Below, one piece after another: positions 16,753-24,045 of a stretch of DNA of 35,991 nucleotides. The stretch lies in contig JAOUKN010000012.1 in assembly GCA_029882515.1 (NCBI GenBank), positions 1 to 35,991 on the forward strand, written 5' to 3'. Source of the DNA: Candidatus Bathyarchaeota archaeon. GTDB lineage: Archaea; Thermoproteota; Bathyarchaeia; Bathyarchaeales; Bathyarchaeaceae. How positions within the stretch are numbered: position 1 is the stretch's first letter; each line of letters begins with the position of its first letter. The notes under the pieces were generated by a model. It saw only the letters and a list, made by a program, of their open reading frames with translations, had not been told where the DNA came from and searched no databases. Position numbers and translations under genes: made by a program.

Positions 16753-16962
16753 CTCCCCTCTACAAAAAAGAGCTTTATAATAAGCAATAAACAAGAAATG
16801 AAGGCGAAATACTTCCGCTAATAAGATTAATTTCACTATCACTTCACTAAAATGTTAAAACACAACAGAGAAAACAATTCGATTCTAACTATCCAACGCT
16901 TGTAGGGGTATGCTATGAAAAGTCAATTAATTAATATACCCCACGGATATACAAATACACCA

Positions 16963-16980
16963 ACCCCTTGATTTCCACTG
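16963..16980 (-). repeat. Origin recognition box 2
   Basis: On the minus strand the sequence is CAGTGGAAATCAAGGGGT, the closest of the three to the published archaeal box (CAGTGGAAAC then a G-string). Its orientation is opposite to box 3 across the A/T-rich stretch. Confidence 0.75.
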
Positions 16981-17040
16981 CACCATTTTTATCCAGAAAT
17001 AAGACGAGGTAACCTTTGAAAAGTGTTTTTTGTTAACTCT

Positions 17041-17125
17041 AAAGTCTTTTATAAAAATTATTAAAATAAGAAATTTAACGTAAAGACATGGGATGCTATT
17101 CTTTTTAATAAAAGAATACTCTTCA
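17041..17125. other. A/T-rich candidate DNA unwinding element
   Basis: The stretch between boxes 2 and 3 is rich in A and T. Counting 17041-17100 gives 12 G or C in 60 bases. It lies where Orc1/Cdc6 bound at the inverted boxes would melt the duplex. Confidence 0.55.
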
Positions 17126-17148
17126 CCCTCTTTTTCAGAAGCTATCTC

Positions 17149-17166
17149 CAAGGGAAACAAAGGGGT
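17149..17166 (+). repeat. Origin recognition box 3
   Basis: CAAGGGAAACAAAGGGGT fits the same 18-base pattern. Its G-string is the left arm of a perfect 16-base palindrome, AAGGGGT-GG-ACCCCTT (17160-17175). It lies about 110 bases before the orc1/cdc6 start, so the protein bound here could also affect its own promoter. Confidence 0.7.
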
Positions 17167-17276
17167 GGACCCCTTCTTCAGGTTTTTCTGAGTTGTGTTT
17201 AGTTTTTTGTATGAGAGTTCTTATTTTTCAATGGAGAGTTCTACGTTTCTTCTGTAATTCTACAGAGGAAACAGAC

Positions 17277-18554
17277 ATGACTAGTCATACTAACCACACA
17301 GTGTTAGACAATGTTTTCCAAAGATTTTTGAATGGCCCAAGCGTTTTTAAGGATCGGGATGTTCTACGTCACGACTATGTTCCAGAAAAATTACCGCATC
17401 GAGAGCAGCAGATCCGTTGTTTTGGAGAAATAGTTGCTCCAGTTCTACGCGGGTCACGGTGCTCAAACGTATTCATCTATGGAAAAACTGGGACTGGGAA
17501 AACTGCGGTTGTAAAATTTGTGTTGAACACACTTGTCCAAAGGGCTCGACAGTTTGGTGCTATTGTGAAGATTTGTTACGTTAATTGCCGACTAATCGGC
17601 ACAGAATATCGGATTCTTTCTAATTTATGCGCGGCACTTGGCGCAAAAGTACCCTTTACTGGTCTGGCGGTTGGAGAAGTGTATGAGAGATTTAAAAAAA
17701 CCCTGAACCAAAGAAAAATCCTCTTCATTGCTGTTTTAGATGAAATTGATGCCCTTATACACGCTAGAGGTGATGTTCTACTGTATGAGTTAACAAGAAT
17801 AAATGGGTGTCTTTGCTCTAGTAAAACTTCTATCGTAGGAATCTCTAATGATCTCCGGTTTAAAGAATTCTTAGATCCAAGAGTTCTCAGCTCACTGAGT
17901 GAAGAAGAGATAGTTTTTAGGCCTTACGATGCAGCTGAACTACGAGACATTCTTTCAGATCGTGCTTGGCTCGCGTTTCAAAAGGGGGCGTTGCTTGAAG
18001 GGTCAATAGATCTATGTGCGGCACTTGCTGCAGCAGAGCACGGTGATGCGAGACGTGCGTTAGATTTACTCCGGGTGGCTGGTGAAGTCGCTGAACGAAA
18101 GGGAGAGTCTCTAGTGACTGAGGGTCATATACGGCAAGCCGAGAGAAGGATTGAGCATGATCAGACTGTGGAAGCTTTGAAGAATCTTCCTCTTCACTCA
18201 AAACTTGTCTTGTGTAGTGTTTACCTTCTAGGCAAGGTGAAGATCAGTTCTGCTATTACTGGTGATATCTATGAGATCTACCGTGAACTCTGCGATCTTT
18301 CAGGGCTCTCACCTTTGACACAAAGGCGTGTGAGTAGTTTGGTTAACGAATTGGACGTAATAGGACTGTTGAATACTCGGGTCGTCAGTATGGGGCGTTA
18401 TGGACGTACGAGAAAAACTCGTCTAAGCGTTGCTAGGGGGCTTATTAGGGAAGTTTTTACGTCTGATGGTAGACTCAGGGGTCTTGTGGACCATGCACCA
18501 AAATGTTTTTCAACAATTTCGAGTAGTCGGGGCCGAAGACGGTTGCCCCTCTAA
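17277..18554 (+). CDS. cdc6: Orc1/Cdc6 origin-binding initiator
   Basis: This 426-residue AAA+ initiator binds origin boxes and loads the MCM helicase. The N-terminal lead (about 1-40) precedes Walker A GKTGTGKT (69-76), Walker B VLDEIDAL (D155, E156), a sensor 1 region VGISND, and FRPYDAAELRDIL. The lid domain has HGDARRALDLLRVAGE. The C-terminal winged helix is about residues 300-410, with the wing SMGRYGRTRKTRLSV. The frame is open further upstream, but ATG at 17277 has GAGG nine bases before it and gives the normal length. It is transcribed away from the predicted origin directly upstream. Its coding strand is visibly richer in G and T than genes left of the origin. Confidence 0.95.
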   Translation: MTSHTNHTVLDNVFQRFLNGPSVFKDRDVLRHDYVPEKLPHREQQIRCFGEIVAPVLRGSRCSNVFIYGKTGTGKTAVVKFVLNTLVQRARQFGAIVKICYVNCRLIGTEYRILSNLCAALGAKVPFTGLAVGEVYERFKKTLNQRKILFIAVLDEIDALIHARGDVLLYELTRINGCLCSSKTSIVGISNDLRFKEFLDPRVLSSLSEEEIVFRPYDAAELRDILSDRAWLAFQKGALLEGSIDLCAALAAAEHGDARRALDLLRVAGEVAERKGESLVTEGHIRQAERRIEHDQTVEALKNLPLHSKLVLCSVYLLGKVKISSAITGDIYEIYRELCDLSGLSPLTQRRVSSLVNELDVIGLLNTRVVSMGRYGRTRKTRLSVARGLIREVFTSDGRLRGLVDHAPKCFSTISSSRGRRRLPL

Positions 18555-18630
18555 GAAGATACTAGATTATGACCATTCAGAAACCCTTTTCGTGGATGTT
18601 TTGTTGGATCATAATTGAATGATTTTTTAG

Positions 18631-18759
18631 TTGGAAAAAACAACGGTTGTCAGTTTGGATGTCACTGAAAATGGTTCAAAAAAATGCTTGATACGCGCGC
18701 ATGAACCTATTCGGGCTACTAAACTCATTGAACGAGGGCTTACAGAAAAGGTGACGTAA
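18631..18759 (+). CDS. Possible small protein, 42 residues
   Basis: A short open frame begins at TTG 18631, directly after an in-frame TAG, and ends at TAA 18757-18759. It would encode METTV-like start residues (MEKTTVVSLDVTENG), then KKCLIRAHEPIRATKLIERG, ending LTEKVT. The composition is that of a soluble charged protein rather than random translation. There is no clear ribosome-binding site, and it overlaps the 3' end of the convergent DP1 gene by 20 bases. No family is recognised. It occupies most of the 185-base gap after cdc6. Confidence 0.25.
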   Translation: MEKTTVVSLDVTENGSKKCLIRAHEPIRATKLIERGLTEKVT

Positions 18760-20299
18760 AATCCAGTGATGTAACTTGTAGCGTTTGGAGGTTTACGACT
18801 GGTACAATTCCTGGAGTAGGTAGAAGACCCATACGCTTTTGATATTCTGTTTGTTGTTGCCACGCACCTGAATTTACAACTAGGACTCCGCGGTATACAC
18901 CATGGCTTTGCACATGCACATGCCCGGCTTGGAAGACATCTGGTATTCTTTCTATTACTAAGTAATCTTGTAGTTCAGGGGCTATGAGAGTTCTCTCTCC
19001 ATAAATGGGCGCTAAGTGTCTACCTTGCAAAAGCAAATTCATCGCCTTACCAGGGGTGTGAAAACTCATGTTTGGAGCAACTGCTATAACATCATCTAAA
19101 CTTCGCCCATGATACAGAAGAAGCTCCACTCCATGAAGACTCACAATGCTCGGATTTCCACACGAAAACACCTTTCTAGTTTTCAGTAAAGGTTCTATAT
19201 ACTCTTTCGGTATGGCAGGTTGGGGCAACGCCTTTCTAGAAGCGTCATGGTTTCCTGGAATAATTAGTAACTCTATGTAGTCAGGGATCTGCTCGATGAA
19301 ACTCGCCACTTCTTGATATTGCTTATAAATGTCTTTGATCGCCAGTTCTTCTATCTGTTTTGGATAAACACCTATCCCATCTACGAGATCTCCAGCAACA
19401 ATAACATATTTGACGTGACTTGCAACGTACTTCATTTTTTCGTTTCCTACTTTCCCGTTTAGCCAAAGCAGAAAACGCTTGAATGCCTCTTGCATGAACT
19501 TTTTGCTTCCGACATGGAGATCTGAAATGAGGGTTGCGTAAACCGGCATTGAGGCTCTCCGTGGCTTCCTTTTTGGAATATCGGGTAAAATGAAGTCCTC
19601 AGCGATGAGTAAATCGTTTTTTCCTTTGAAACCAATTACACATACGACTTGGTCAAGTAACAATATTTGTGCTTTTTCTACTAGACTTGGATTTTTCGTT
19701 GGCGATGCCAATACGGTGATGTTTGCGTCAAGATCTTCAACTTGTAGAAAAATCTTCTGTTTAGATTCGCGTTTCTCTGTGATCATTCCGATGATCTTGA
19801 CTTTTGAGTTGACAGGGGCTTTTCGTGCTTCTGAGATAGACATTGCATCCTTTGCATCCATTCTTTGTCTTAGAATCTTCCGTAACTTTCTGAAGCGATC
19901 TTGGAAATATTCTACGTATTCTTCAATAGCACCAGTTGCACAGATCTTGTCTGTTGGGTCATCAATTACTTTCATATCCGCGTCAATGTCTTTCGCATAA
20001 GCATGAAAAGCTTTTTTCGTCTCTATCATAGGTGGTGAAGATAGAGCTAATGGAGGTTCTTTCTCCTCAAGGAGAGTTTCTTTTGCCACCTCCTCCAAAA
20101 GGTCTTTGCTTACGAACAAGGGTTTTTCAGGGGTATTCTTCATTTTTTTGATGATTTCTTCTGTCAACTTGAGAATGTCTTCTGTTTGAGGTAGTGTATG
20201 CAAAAAACTGAAGGCGTCAGTGTCTAGTTGGTATCCTGCCGCTATGATGGAAGAGACCGCCTTTTGTAATAGCTCGTTCATGTCCGAGTATTTCTCCAC
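18740..20299 (-). CDS. polB: DNA polymerase D small subunit DP1 (3'-5' exonuclease)
   Basis: This 519-residue proofreading subunit of polymerase D is full length for the family. An N-terminal helical region (about 1-80) and linker precede an OB-fold (about 160-245). A calcineurin-like, Mre11-type phosphoesterase follows with its metal-binding motifs intact: SDLHVG 259-264, GDLVDG 303-308, PGNHD 348-352, GHVHV 459-463. All are as in active DP1. The start is GTG at 20299, with TATA-like GATAAATT about 24 bases upstream. ATG at 20281 is an in-frame alternative after GGAG. The gene is 11 kb from the large subunit rather than beside it, but adjacent to orc1/cdc6, which fits a replication neighbourhood. 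Confidence 0.96.
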   Translation of the reverse strand: MEKYSDMNELLQKAVSSIIAAGYQLDTDAFSFLHTLPQTEDILKLTEEIIKKMKNTPEKPLFVSKDLLEEVAKETLLEEKEPPLALSSPPMIETKKAFHAYAKDIDADMKVIDDPTDKICATGAIEEYVEYFQDRFRKLRKILRQRMDAKDAMSISEARKAPVNSKVKIIGMITEKRESKQKIFLQVEDLDANITVLASPTKNPSLVEKAQILLLDQVVCVIGFKGKNDLLIAEDFILPDIPKRKPRRASMPVYATLISDLHVGSKKFMQEAFKRFLLWLNGKVGNEKMKYVASHVKYVIVAGDLVDGIGVYPKQIEELAIKDIYKQYQEVASFIEQIPDYIELLIIPGNHDASRKALPQPAIPKEYIEPLLKTRKVFSCGNPSIVSLHGVELLLYHGRSLDDVIAVAPNMSFHTPGKAMNLLLQGRHLAPIYGERTLIAPELQDYLVIERIPDVFQAGHVHVQSHGVYRGVLVVNSGAWQQQTEYQKRMGLLPTPGIVPVVNLQTLQVTSLDFTSPFL

Positions 20300-20478
20300 T
20301 GCTCTCTACTGGAACGGCAATTTATCCTCTTTACTGTTTCCTACCAATTTGGTTTTTTGGGGATTCTTTAAATCTATACCTATGATGATATTTTCTTTTT
20401 ATTTCTGACATTGCCTGCCAATTTTGAATGATAGATTATTATTTTAGATGTGTTGATATTCCCTTTTGGGGTTTTGCT

Positions 20479-21465
20479 ATGGAACTTCGCAAAGTTCAGA
20501 AGACAAGTGGGGGAACTTTCTTTGTTTGTTTGCCGAAAGGTTGGGCTGAGCATAGTGGAATTAGTAAGGGATCGGTAGTTTCCGTCTCTGAGAGGGTTGA
20601 TGGACGATTGGTCATTGATGCCAAGTATGGAGTTGAGCGTGCCCTTGAAGTGGCGGTTGTTAAGCCTGGGCTCCTTCTTTACCGTGAGATTATGGGGAAG
20701 TATTTGTTGGGTTACGACGTGATTCGGGTTGAGGGGAAGGAGCGGATCAGTGTGGAGGATCGTGAGAGGGTTAAGGAGACTGTTAGGCGTTTGGTTGGTT
20801 TGGAGATTGTTGAGGAGGACTATATGCGGATCGTCATGCAGTGTTTGTTGGAGCCTTCTGCTTTTCTGCCCGAGAAGATTTTGAGGCGTGAGTATTCTAT
20901 TGCTGCGGGTATGCATAGAGATGCTGTGACTGCTCTTGTTGATGGCGACGTACATTTGGCTAAGAATGTTGTTGCGAGGGATGATGAGGTTAATCGTTTG
21001 TATTTTCTTTTGGTTCGGATTTTGCGTACTGTTATTCAGAATCCGGGTTTGAGTGAGAAGTTGGGGATTTTTCCTATTGATTGTTTGGATTATCGTTTGG
21101 TTGCGAGTTTGGTTGAGTCAATTGGTGATCAGTCGGTGATGGTTGCTCAGAAGGCCATGGGATTGGAAGGCGTGAAGTTGAAGAAGGATGTTTTGGGGGC
21201 TGTTGCGAAGTTGCACGGATTTGTGTTTGACGCTCATGAGCAGGCTGTGAGGGCTTTGTTTAGTAGAGACGTTGCTTTGGCTGAGTCTTTGAGGGTTGAT
21301 GGGCGTAAGAGGTTTGTTTCCATGTTCCAAGAAGCTGAGAACGTTGTGGGGTCTTTGGGTGGTGGTGAGGCGGCTCCCCATGTGTTGGCTGTTGTTTCTT
21401 TTCTTGGGCGGATTTTTGATGCAGGTGTTGATATTGCGGATTTGGTTATGCCAAAAACGAGTTGA
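20479..21465 (+). CDS. AbrB-PhoU domain regulator (phosphate uptake regulator family)
   Basis: This 328-residue protein has an N-terminal SpoVT/AbrB swapped-hairpin DNA-binding domain (about 1-47: RKVQKTSGGTFFVCLPKGW, then GSVVSVSERVDGRLVI). Two PhoU-like helical bundles follow (about 110-200 and 220-325). This archaeal fusion is usually annotated as a phosphate uptake regulator, but no phosphate transporter genes are in the window. ATG at 20479 is chosen because the AbrB domain begins there; 17 further upstream codons are open but add nothing recognisable. Base usage is extreme: bases 20761-20820 contain 26 G and 4 C, with many TTG, GTT and GAG codons, unlike most neighbours. This suggests transfer or a strand-bias effect. 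Confidence 0.85.
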   Translation: MELRKVQKTSGGTFFVCLPKGWAEHSGISKGSVVSVSERVDGRLVIDAKYGVERALEVAVVKPGLLLYREIMGKYLLGYDVIRVEGKERISVEDRERVKETVRRLVGLEIVEEDYMRIVMQCLLEPSAFLPEKILRREYSIAAGMHRDAVTALVDGDVHLAKNVVARDDEVNRLYFLLVRILRTVIQNPGLSEKLGIFPIDCLDYRLVASLVESIGDQSVMVAQKAMGLEGVKLKKDVLGAVAKLHGFVFDAHEQAVRALFSRDVALAESLRVDGRKRFVSMFQEAENVVGSLGGGEAAPHVLAVVSFLGRIFDAGVDIADLVMPKTS

Positions 21466-21527
21466 CCTTCTACATTTGATAGTGTCTGTCTCTAGGTCTC
21501 TCTATTGGAGAGGGGTGTGAGTTGTTG

Positions 21528-21540
21528 CCGCTTTTTTTTC
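21528..21540 (+). terminator. T-run after the AbrB-PhoU gene
   Basis: Eight consecutive T (21532-21539) lie about 65 bases after the stop. Upstream is a small hairpin, CTCTC-TATTG-GAGAG, near 21497-21512. Archaeal termination mostly depends on such T-runs. Confidence 0.35.
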
Positions 21541-21622
21541 CCTTGTTAGGTAACAAAACGCTTTTAGACGTGAAGGGGCTTTGAAGGTTTGGGTGTGCCG
21601 GGGCTTGTAACCTGTCGTTGCC

Positions 21623-21652
21623 AAGACATGTGATGAACATTTGTCTCAATAA
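21623..21652 (+). other. Predicted acceptor-stem tRNA intron (between positions 3 and 4)
   Basis: This 30-base intron has a near-canonical bulge-helix-bulge. Central helix GTTG (21617-21620) pairs with CAAT (21647-21650). The 5' bulge CC^A (21621-21623) and 3' bulge AA^G (21651-21653) are each three bases, cut after the second. The intron helix AGACA (21624-21628) pairs with TGTCT (21642-21646) directly next to the central helix, and continues with TGT/ACA. Removing it restores GCC+GGGG, which pairs fully with CCCCGGC. Confidence 0.75.
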
Positions 21653-21685
21653 GGGGTGGCAGAGTGGTAATGCGCTGGTCTCGAG

Positions 21686-21717
21686 ATCACTATTGTTGAT
21701 AGGGGCTTAGACGTGTC
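21686..21717 (+). other. Predicted canonical tRNA intron (37/38)
   Basis: This 32-base intron lies after G37. Removing it joins CTGGTCTCGAG to AACCAG and closes the anticodon stem. Bulges AG^A (21684-21686) and TC^A (21716-21718) fit the cleavage rule. The central helix CTCG (21680-21683) with CGTG (21712-21715) has one mismatch. Confidence 0.75.
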
Positions 21718-21851
21718 AACCAGTGGGTCTTCGGCCCTCATGGGTTCAAATCCCATCCCCGGCGCCAAAAGACTTGTGTTCATATTTCAGTGTACGTGAT
21801 GAAGAATTGTTATTTGCGAGATCGGTTGTATGATTTGGGGGGACAGAAAAG

Positions 21852-22712
21852 ATGAAAACTTCTTTACTGGAGATATTGGCGTGTCCGGTATGTCAAAACT
21901 CCTTACAATTTGAAGGAACCATGTCAACTGATCGCTTTGTCAAGGGAAATCTCCATTGTGTAGCAAGACACTTCTATCAAGTGAAAGACGAAATTCCCGT
22001 ACTAAAAGATCCGCAGATAAGCACGAACGGGTTCGTTTGGAAAGTGAAGTTTCCCAACATAGAAAAATATGATACGATGCGCAAACAGTACGCATCCTAT
22101 CTTTCTGAAGAGCAAAGGAAAGCAGACAAAGAGCTTATGCAGGCAGTAGTACAAAACGTTTCAAAGGAGGGCCTAATATTAGATGTTGCCTCCGGCATGG
22201 GTCGACTGCTCTCAGTTTTGTCCCAACACTTAGGAAAAAAGGTCAATCTACTGGGAACTGACATTGACGAGACCCCACTTCGAGGCGCCAAACTTAAACT
22301 GGCGCAACAGAGAAGCTATACCCAGACTTCTCTGAGTGTAATGGACGGCAAACACCTCGCCTTTAAGCCACAAAAAATTTGTTCCGTCACATCCTTCTTT
22401 GGGTTGGATAACATCCCTGAACCCAAGAAAGCCTTCCAAGAGGTATACCGGGTTCTACGGCCAGAAGGGCGATTAGTCTTGGCAACTCTTTGGCTCAAAG
22501 AAGGCTCAAAAAGCCTAGCCATGGCACAAAAACTGGATTATGGAGGAATCCCGACAAAAAATAGACTTACACGTATGCTTGAAACAACTGGATTTGAACT
22601 GGATTCCACTGAAATCTTCTATTCAGGGGAATGGCCTCATAACCCGATGGATCAGCTTCCGCTCGAAGGCGACTGGTTTGCGCACTCATTTGTACTTGCA
22701 CATAAAAAATAG
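21852..22712 (+). CDS. SAM-dependent methyltransferase with Trm112-like zinc domain
   Basis: This 286-residue protein has an N-terminal Trm112-like segment (about 1-55: LLEILACPVCQNSL, a third cysteine near 36, then FYQVKDEIPVL). A class I Rossmann methyltransferase follows, with motif I ILDVASGMGRLL near 108-119, an acidic LLGTDIDE near 133-140, and VYRVLRPEGRLVLATLW. This is the methyltransferase 11/UbiE-like layout. The substrate is not predictable; Trm112-type fusions act on small molecules, tRNA or proteins. The gene has no co-directional partner close by and starts about 85 bases after the tRNA. Confidence 0.85.
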   Translation: MKTSLLEILACPVCQNSLQFEGTMSTDRFVKGNLHCVARHFYQVKDEIPVLKDPQISTNGFVWKVKFPNIEKYDTMRKQYASYLSEEQRKADKELMQAVVQNVSKEGLILDVASGMGRLLSVLSQHLGKKVNLLGTDIDETPLRGAKLKLAQQRSYTQTSLSVMDGKHLAFKPQKICSVTSFFGLDNIPEPKKAFQEVYRVLRPEGRLVLATLWLKEGSKSLAMAQKLDYGGIPTKNRLTRMLETTGFELDSTEIFYSGEWPHNPMDQLPLEGDWFAHSFVLAHKK

Positions 22713-22770
22713 GCTCATCTTTCAACTTCTGGTTTAATTCTGATTTATATCTAGATTACGCGTCTTAAGG

Positions 22771-22780
22771 TTTATATAAA
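22771..22780 (+). promoter_or_regulatory. TATA box of the GNAT gene
   Basis: TTTATATAAA is a strong TATA box. Initiation is expected near 22800-22805, which coincides with the in-frame GTG at 22804 and makes a leaderless mRNA likely. The earlier GTG at 22786 would lie inside the promoter. Confidence 0.55.
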
Positions 22781-22803
22781 TAAAAGTGACCGTTAGTCTT
22801 CCG

Positions 22804-23364
22804 GTGTCTGAAGTGCTTGAGGGTAAGAGAATTCGCTTGCGAAGCTTTGAACTCTCAGATCTCGACGAGATCATGAAGCACTGGAACAACATGGAACTCA
22901 GAAATCTCCTTGGAAGTGCAGACCGAGGTCCAGCGTGCCGCAATGAAGAAGAGGAATTCATCAGGCGGACATGGAAAGAGCGTCAAGAGAGGAAGGCATT
23001 CACATTTGCGATCGAAACTATCGTAGATAACAAGCTCGTAGGTGGAACCAGCATTTTTGATATTAACTGGACCAGCAGATCTGCTGCAACTGGGATAAGC
23101 ATATACAATCCAGATTATTGGGGGAAAGGTTACGGACAAGAATCCATGAACCTAATCCTTGGCTTTGCCTTTCAAATCCTAAACCTCAATAGAGTAGAAC
23201 TTGAAACCTTTGACTTCAACAAACGGGCACAGAAATGTTACCTGAAAGTCGGCTTCAAAGAAGTTGGAAGAAGAAGGAAAGCCTGTTTCATAGACGGTCA
23301 ATATCACGACGACATCATAATGGACATCCTAAAAGGAGAATGGCTCACAAAACCCAGAAAGTGA
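22804..23364 (+). CDS. GNAT-family N-acetyltransferase (RimJ/RimL-like)
   Basis: This protein of about 186 residues has the RimJ-type order: an N-terminal LEGKRIRLRSFELSDLDEIMKHW, a middle beta core (FAIETIVDNKLVGGTSIF), then the acetyl-CoA loop around YWGKGYGQESMNLIL. LNRVELETFDFNKRAQKCYLKVGFKE follows as the usual C-terminal motif. These enzymes acetylate protein N-termini, amino groups of small molecules or antibiotics; the substrate cannot be told. GTG at 22804 is preferred for the promoter reason given at the TATA entry; GTG 22786 would add six residues. It stands alone on the plus strand. Confidence 0.9.
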   Translation: MSEVLEGKRIRLRSFELSDLDEIMKHWNNMELRNLLGSADRGPACRNEEEEFIRRTWKERQERKAFTFAIETIVDNKLVGGTSIFDINWTSRSAATGISIYNPDYWGKGYGQESMNLILGFAFQILNLNRVELETFDFNKRAQKCYLKVGFKEVGRRRKACFIDGQYHDDIIMDILKGEWLTKPRK

Positions 23365-23460
23365 AGACCCGGCAGATCCTTCTTTTTTGACAAATACGTC
23401 GCAAAATAAATAATTACCCATTTACATTGCGTGCGCACCTATTCCTTTTCAGTTGCGGTA

Positions 23461-24045
23461 TCAGCAGTTGAGTTCCTTTTCCTTGGTTCTGGGTTTAGCT
23501 ATCACTTCTCTCACTTCGAGGTCAAAAAAGCGGGACGCACTTGCAGACTTTATCACCAAAGCAGTGTCCGCTCCACGTCCAGTCCCACCTATTGCTATAA
23601 CCTCCCTACCATCAGGAATCAGCCCAGCATCAACTGCCATAATAGCAATTTCAATACAAACTTTGGTGCCTTCCCCAAAAAGCCTCAAGGTATGAGCAAC
23701 GAGTTCCAAGGGCATAATCGTCTCAAACTTCTTACGTATAGCCCTTTCAACTCCACTTAGAGCATGAGTTGCCGTGAAGATTTTGGCGCCATTTTCGAGG
23801 ATTTCTTTGCGATTTTCTTCCAGTAACTCATGCATGCTTGGTTGTCGAAAGCCGACGTGGTGCGTAACGACAACAACGTTGAAGTCTTTGAAAATTCTTG
23901 CAGCTTTGACTCCAGTTTCACCGGTCGTAGAGGCAACTACAATATCCTTTGTTCCCTTAATTTCCGCATACTTCTTAACCAGTTTCAGCACGGTTTCGGT
24001 GTTTTCCTTTCCTGATCTCTCAAAATACATAGTCTTACCTTCCAT
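23461..24045 (-). CDS. Pyruvate-kinase C-terminal-domain-like protein
   Basis: This stand-alone protein of about 194 residues resembles the alpha/beta C-terminal domain of pyruvate kinase. Seen: VLKLVKKYAEIKGTKDIVVASTTGETGVKAA, NVVVVTHHVGF, an IFTATHALSGVERAI segment, IAIMAVDAGLIPDGREVIAIGGTGRGADTALVI, and a final REVIAKP. No catalytic barrel is present, so it is not a pyruvate kinase. Proteins like this are widespread in archaea and uncharacterised. ATG at 24045 overlaps the nob1 stop by one base (TGATG), which argues for translational coupling to nob1. Confidence 0.8.
   Translation of the reverse strand: MEGKTMYFERSGKENTETVLKLVKKYAEIKGTKDIVVASTTGETGVKAARIFKDFNVVVVTHHVGFRQPSMHELLEENRKEILENGAKIFTATHALSGVERAIRKKFETIMPLELVAHTLRLFGEGTKVCIEIAIMAVDAGLIPDGREVIAIGGTGRGADTALVIKSASASRFFDLEVREVIAKPRTKEKELNC

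Larger units (their letters stand above)
16735..17175. other. Predicted chromosomal replication origin (oriC)
   Basis: The 744-base gap between the leftward winged-helix gene and the rightward orc1/cdc6 gene contains no convincing gene. It holds three 18-base boxes that fit CANNGGAANNNNAGGGGT exactly. That is the core of the archaeal origin recognition box, with a dyad half and a G-string. Two boxes flank the most A/T-rich part in inverted orientation, with G-strings pointing outward. Bases 17041-17100 are about 80% A+T and are the likely unwinding element. Location next to orc1/cdc6, with genes pointing away on both sides, is the usual arrangement. Confidence 0.8.
21620..21767 (+). tRNA. tRNA-Ser (anticodon CGA) with two predicted introns
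   Basis: A class II tRNA. D stem GCA/TGC (21659-21661, 21671-21673); anticodon stem CTGGT (21675-21679) with ACCAG (21719-21723); loop CT-CGA-G-A; a long variable arm GGGTC-TTC-GGCCC (21725-21737); T arm ATGGG-TTCAAAT-CCCAT (21740-21756); 3' acceptor strand CCCCGGC (21757-21763); discriminator G; encoded CCA (21765-21767). The acceptor 5' strand needs GCCGGGG, but the bases before the D arm read TAAGGGG. GCC occurs exactly 30 bases upstream (21620-21622), separated by a hairpin with bulge-helix-bulge geometry. The gene therefore starts at 21620, with introns at 21623-21652 (after position 3) and 21686-21717 (after position 37). The long variable arm and discriminator G support serine. Confidence 0.85.

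Noticed and set aside
16896-16914. Possible fourth origin box (AGGGGT at about 16903-16908)
   Set aside because: Only the G-string is present; the CANNGGAA half is missing at the right distance.
16927-17160. 77-residue minus-strand frame in the origin region
   Set aside because: It covers origin boxes 2 and 3 and the A/T-rich element. It has no ribosome-binding site and no recognisable sequence.
18740-20299. DP1 as a possible stand-alone Mre11 partner for the nearby HerA-NurA pair
   Set aside because: The OB fold before the phosphoesterase domain, the motif set and the length are those of PolD small subunit, not Mre11.
20380-20955. 191-residue minus-strand open frame opposite the AbrB-PhoU gene
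   Set aside because: The translation is low-complexity (runs of N, L, T, P), with no domain. It is a mirror of the skewed coding sequence on the other strand.
21629-21636. GTGATGA in the acceptor-stem intron, identical to a C box of archaeal C/D guide RNAs
   Set aside because: The intron is only 30 bases and has no D box (CTGA); the bases are better explained as the loop of the splicing hairpin.
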